NCBI GenBank assembly: GCA_002794735.1
Contig: NBAZ01000008.1
Coordinates: 496,001 to 560,000, forward strand
DNA from: Pyrrhoderma lamaoense
Lineage: Eukaryota; Basidiomycota; Agaricomycetes; Hymenochaetales; Hymenochaetaceae
Length of the DNA stretch: 64,000 nucleotides
Reading direction: 5' to 3'
Part shown: piece after piece, positions 60,652-64,000 of the stretch
Position numbering within the stretch: the first letter of the stretch is position 1
Layout: every line of letters begins with the position of its first letter
The notes under the pieces: model-generated
Database searches by the model: none
What the model saw: the letters and a program-made list of their open reading frames with translations, nothing else
What the model was told of the DNA's origin: nothing
Program-made: the position numbers and the translations under genes

Positions 60652-62285
60652 ATGGCGTCCCTCGTACCTCGAACGCCTCTCAGCGCCTCATCTGTTTCCT
60701 TGTCGAGGTTCAACCCGACTTCAAGTAGGGATTCTCTGCATCATCCCACTAGCAGTGCTTTAGACTGTAGTATGGCGTCAAACACAACCGCGAGGACGGA
60801 GTCAGCGGCGGCGAACAGCCAACCTATGTTCTGCGGCGTACCTCTCAAGTACATCTCGTCAGTCTTTTCATCACACAGTTTTTGTTTTCATACACCCCGT
60901 CTGAGATAACATTTTCTTTATCGCTCCGGTTTTCCTACAACTTTAGCCTCCTCACCCTTGCAATACAAAACGCTGCACTATCAATAGTCATGCATTACTC
61001 ACGCGTGTCTACTCCCGCTTCAAAGGCATACTCACCAGCCGCGGCAGTTCTCTTGAACGAAATTCTCAAGGGAACAATCTCGTTCATTGCTGCCTTCTCA
61101 AGAATTTCTGGTTCGCCTAAAAGGATCACAATTGGTCTTGCTCCAGAACCTCTTTCCTTCTCCGGTAGATTACGGTTGCTTTTCGCTGAAATATTCGCAC
61201 CAGACTGTTTTAAGCTTTCTATTCCTGCTATCCTTTATGTCATCCAAAACTCACTCCAGTTCGTCGCAATTTCAAACTTGCCAGTTGCAAGCTTTCAGGT
61301 GGCCTACCAAATGAAAATTCTCACAACCGCAGCCTTTTCTGTTGCGTTATTAGGCAAACGCCTCTCAAGAACAAAGTGGATCGCTCTCTTCATGCTTGCG
61401 CTTGGTGTCGCCATCGTTCAGATCCAAACAGCGACGGGAAATAGCGTTCCCAAAGCAGTTGGGAGTGCTGCAGCTGCAGCTCCAAAACACATACATGTCA
61501 TGTTTCCCGTCAAGGGGTTTTCAGCCGTGATTGCAGCATGCTTCACCTCTGGTCTTGCAGGCGTGTACTTTGAAATGGTACTCAAGAACTCAAAGGCAGA
61601 CCTTTGGGTGCGCAATGTTCAACTTTCCTTCTTCTCGCTTCTCCCCGCTCTTCTTCCAATTTTCTTTTCGGCTTCTCGGGCGGGTCCGCCATCCCAGGGA
61701 ATTTTTGGTGATTTATTCAGGAATTTTGGTGTTTGGGCATGGGCAACAGTGGCGATCCAAGTGTTTGGCGGGCTCGTGACCGCGATCGTCATCAAGTATT
61801 CGGACAACATTCTTAAAGGGTTTGCGACCTCTCTGTCAATCATTCTCTCCTTCCTCGCGTCCGTTGTCCTGTTCGATTTCCATATTACCTCCGGATTCAT
61901 GATAGGTGCATCGACAGTACTTGCTGCAACGTGCATGTACAATCAGCCTAGCCCACCTTCGGCTCAGCACACACGTGAGAAGGATGTTCCGATGGTAATA
62001 ACGAGCTCTGTGAATTCGAGTGATCCGATTCTGGGCGAGAAACCGTCAATGAGACATCCACTCGGTTCATCAACGACATCGCTTTCAAGTCTGTTTGGAA
62101 TAAATTCTACAACTGAGAAGGACCGCCTCTCAAGGGAGAGGGACGAAGAGGCGGCTTTCTTGAGTGTGATGTCTCGCTCAACATCATCGTCACAGTTTAG
62201 TGTAGGCACTTCACCATATGTATCTAGGTCCCCATCGCCCTTCGTACCTCCAGAGACTAGATCAGTGACAAATACATGCCCATGA
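60652..62285 (+). CDS. Golgi nucleotide-sugar transporter (SLC35A/UDP-galactose type)
   Basis: Exons are 60652-60857 and 60947-62285, 514 residues. It exchanges a UDP-sugar for UMP across the Golgi membrane. About ten TM helices begin with YISLLTLAIQNAALSIVMHY; family signatures are YVIQNSLQFVAISNLPVASF, VAYQMKILTTAAFSV, GFSAVIAACFTSGLAGVYFE and LVTAIVIKYSDNILKGFATS, then LASVVLFDFHITSGFMIGA. These mark the UDP-galactose/UDP-GlcNAc (SLC35A) group, but the exact sugar cannot be read from sequence. The first 40 residues (before a second Met at 60772) are Ser-rich and may not be used. The cytosolic C-terminal tail is Ser-rich and long (about 120 residues). Confidence 0.9.
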
Positions 62286-63321
62286 TAACAACATCAAATT
62301 TACATTCATGTTCATAGTATTATCTTTCCCTTTTCCTTCGTGTCATGTTCCTGTGATGATTTTTCACTAGCCATTCAACAGATACCCATCCCTCCTCTTG
62401 CGGATGCTATCTAGTTATGTGCTATAATGATTACCCCACTTCGGAATCACTTTTCATTAGTTCGGTACATGAATTTGACTTCCCCCTTTTTTAATCTGTT
62501 TGTCTTAATAATTTTTTTTTTTGACCTAGACCGCACTTTTTAAGATTAATTTTTTTCTATGCACTTGCAAGGACTTCCCCTCCCCCTATCCCGCTCTTCC
62601 ATACATCACCTGGACCTCGTCAATCATAATCTTACTCTATTTCATCCTATATTCTGTTGAGTGTCTTTTTCTTTTCAATCTCCACTCATGGACCTAGGAC
62701 TATAGGACTTTCTATCCCTCCTGACGTCCAAAGAATACAAGTTTCTTCGCAAATTCGATTCACCTTTGCAAGCGCAGTGACTTTTACCTTTTATTTTACT
62801 CTTTCTCCTAGTAAACGATTACTTGTATTCGGTGATATTTGACATTACAATGTTGAAGTCCGGAGTGCATGTTAATTATCTATTATCTAGCGTCTGGGTT
62901 CCCGATTATTTCTTCACTCTTCATTAATTTGAACTTTTACTATATTCGATGTCTAGTTCCTTTCTTCACTCCCCTTGCATGTTAGCATTATAACCCCCTC
63001 TCCGGCTTACTTCTCTTTTCTCCGGACTTCACTCCTATCTTCAATTTTTCCACTTGTTCATTTTTCGATCGCCTTTTTTATCTCGTAAAATTTCACTTCT
63101 CCTGTTTACAATTCCTGTTTCACTCCGATTTTTTTTTCGTTTTCAACTGGAACACAACGAACTTTTTACGACATTAATCAGGTAATGCACAATCAAGTGT
63201 TTACCCAAAAAAAATTTGCAGACCTCATGTACTTTTTTTTCTTCTCCAAGCAAATAAATAACGAGAATTACCTGATGGATGATCATTTTTAAGCGAGCTA
63301 TCAAATAATATATTAGTAATA

Positions 63322-63339
63322 AAATATCATATGATATTT
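63322..63339. repeat. 18-bp perfect AT-rich palindrome
   Basis: AAATATCAT is followed directly by its reverse complement ATGATATTT. Confidence 0.7.
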
Positions 63340-63371
63340 GATAAAAAATTGAAAAAGAAATAAATAGTTTG

Positions 63372-63412
63372 TTATATAATAATAATAATGAAAGTTAATT
63401 TTTATTATATAA
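63372..63412. repeat. 11-bp AT-rich inverted repeat, 19-nt loop
   Basis: TTATATAATAA at 63372-63382 pairs with TTATTATATAA at 63402-63412. It could be an easily melting or cruciform-prone element; chance is possible in such AT-rich DNA. Confidence 0.5.
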
Positions 63413-64000
63413 TACATAGTCAAAGATTTACCTTGCATTTAAATCACTCTGTTTGTGATTGGGTAAAACATCGGCGAAGCGGGGAATTCCAATGCTACAT
63501 CTGGACTGTAACTCTACAGTGAGGATAGAGCGTTCTTATGGCTTTTAAGCGCTTTGACTAGAAGATTTCCGTGTGCTTGACGCCTTCCAGGCAACTCCAA
63601 AAGGAGAGTGTCGTTTCTTCCAATTTTCGATTTGAGAAATCGCTAGATGCAAGTAGTAGTCTAGACCTCCTCTGTCTATTTACTCTTCCGATCTGCTGAG
63701 AAAAAATAAAGTTGTTGCAGATACGAACGAGAGGTGTGGCTGATCTAGCTATTACTAAGCATAATTACTAATCTGTGGACTTACGTTATGTGAGTTTTAA
63801 CATTTCAATATCGGATTCATTTTTAACTTGCGGAATAGTTCAGGGCTTGATTTGTGTTAAACTTACAGAAATTGTACGTATCAATGTCGTAATAACAACT
63901 ATAGTAGTGAAATAAGCTCATTAAACAGCGTCAAATCTTGAAGCACAAGTGACAACCGACTTCAATCGCGTAATTCTCTGGTCACGACTTTATTACTACT

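Larger units (their letters stand above)
62286..64000. other. 3' region and AT-rich intergenic DNA
   Basis: The 3' untranslated region of the transporter comes first. Then follow T- and C-rich stretches and from about 63280 very AT-rich DNA with palindromes. No frame with coding character; no RNA gene recognised. Confidence 0.5.

Noticed and set aside
1..64000. tRNA, rRNA, snRNA, CRISPR, viral or transposon genes
   Set aside because: No T-loop/anticodon patterns, 5S or U6 cores, repeat-spacer arrays, reverse transcriptase, transposase or capsid motifs were seen on either strand; a covariance-model and repeat-library search would be decisive.

Overview
The window is nuclear DNA of a filamentous basidiomycete fungus, most likely an Agaricomycete. 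Genes are compact and split by many short GT-AG introns (about 40-130 nt, often with a CTNAY-like branch point). Several proteins belong to families I know mainly from mushrooms: a PriB-type Zn2Cys6 regulator, fast-evolving BTB/POZ proteins, and a large single-pass membrane protein with a PLP-type C-terminal end. I saw no rRNA, tRNA, transposon or CRISPR array. The window looks like an ordinary chromosome arm of mostly housekeeping genes, not a metabolic cluster.

Layout: 0-2 kb, two tandem BTB/POZ paralogues (the first cut by the window edge). 4.1-5.5 kb, a coiled-coil AT-hook protein. 8.9-10.6 kb, a mucin-like single-TM surface protein. 12-13.4 kb, a conserved unknown. 14-20 kb, NatB catalytic subunit NAA20 (+) converging on IML1/DEPDC5 (-). 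20.1-27.7 kb, PGS1 phosphatidylglycerophosphate synthase (-), an ASI-like membrane RING ligase (+) and a double-PWWP protein (+). 28.4-30.7 kb, a Golgi apyrase (YND1). 32.6-36.2 kb, the 13-exon zinc-cluster regulator. 36.2-41.6 kb, a 5.4-kb stretch with no credible gene. 41.6-48.9 kb, BuGZ/ZNF207-like zinc finger (-), CDC4/FBXW7 (+), a PPIL1-type cyclophilin (-) and D-aminoacyl-tRNA deacylase (+). 49.1-53.7 kb, two related orphan genes around ORC6 and a glutaredoxin-like gene. 55.1-59.4 kb, the large basidiomycete membrane protein. 60.6-62.3 kb, a nucleotide-sugar transporter.

Functionally, several genes concern nutrient and protein control: IML1 (GATOR1/SEACIT, TORC1 inhibition), CDC4 (SCF ubiquitin ligase), ASI-like RING (nuclear-membrane quality control), NAA20 and DTD (protein and tRNA quality). 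The nucleotide-sugar transporter and YND1 both serve glycosylation in the Golgi. Proximity is not evidence of co-regulation; only the short divergent spacers suggest shared promoters.

Two observations stand out. First, nine genes carry twelve single-base frame breaks, all of the same sign (one base short) and mostly in runs of 3-5 identical bases. Restoring one base at each site makes every reconstructed CDS a whole number of codons. This points to systematic base under-calling in the assembly, or less probably to slippage biology. Second, two neighbouring orphan genes share an unrecognised ~55-residue module, present twice in one and once in the other. It is the best candidate here for something undescribed.
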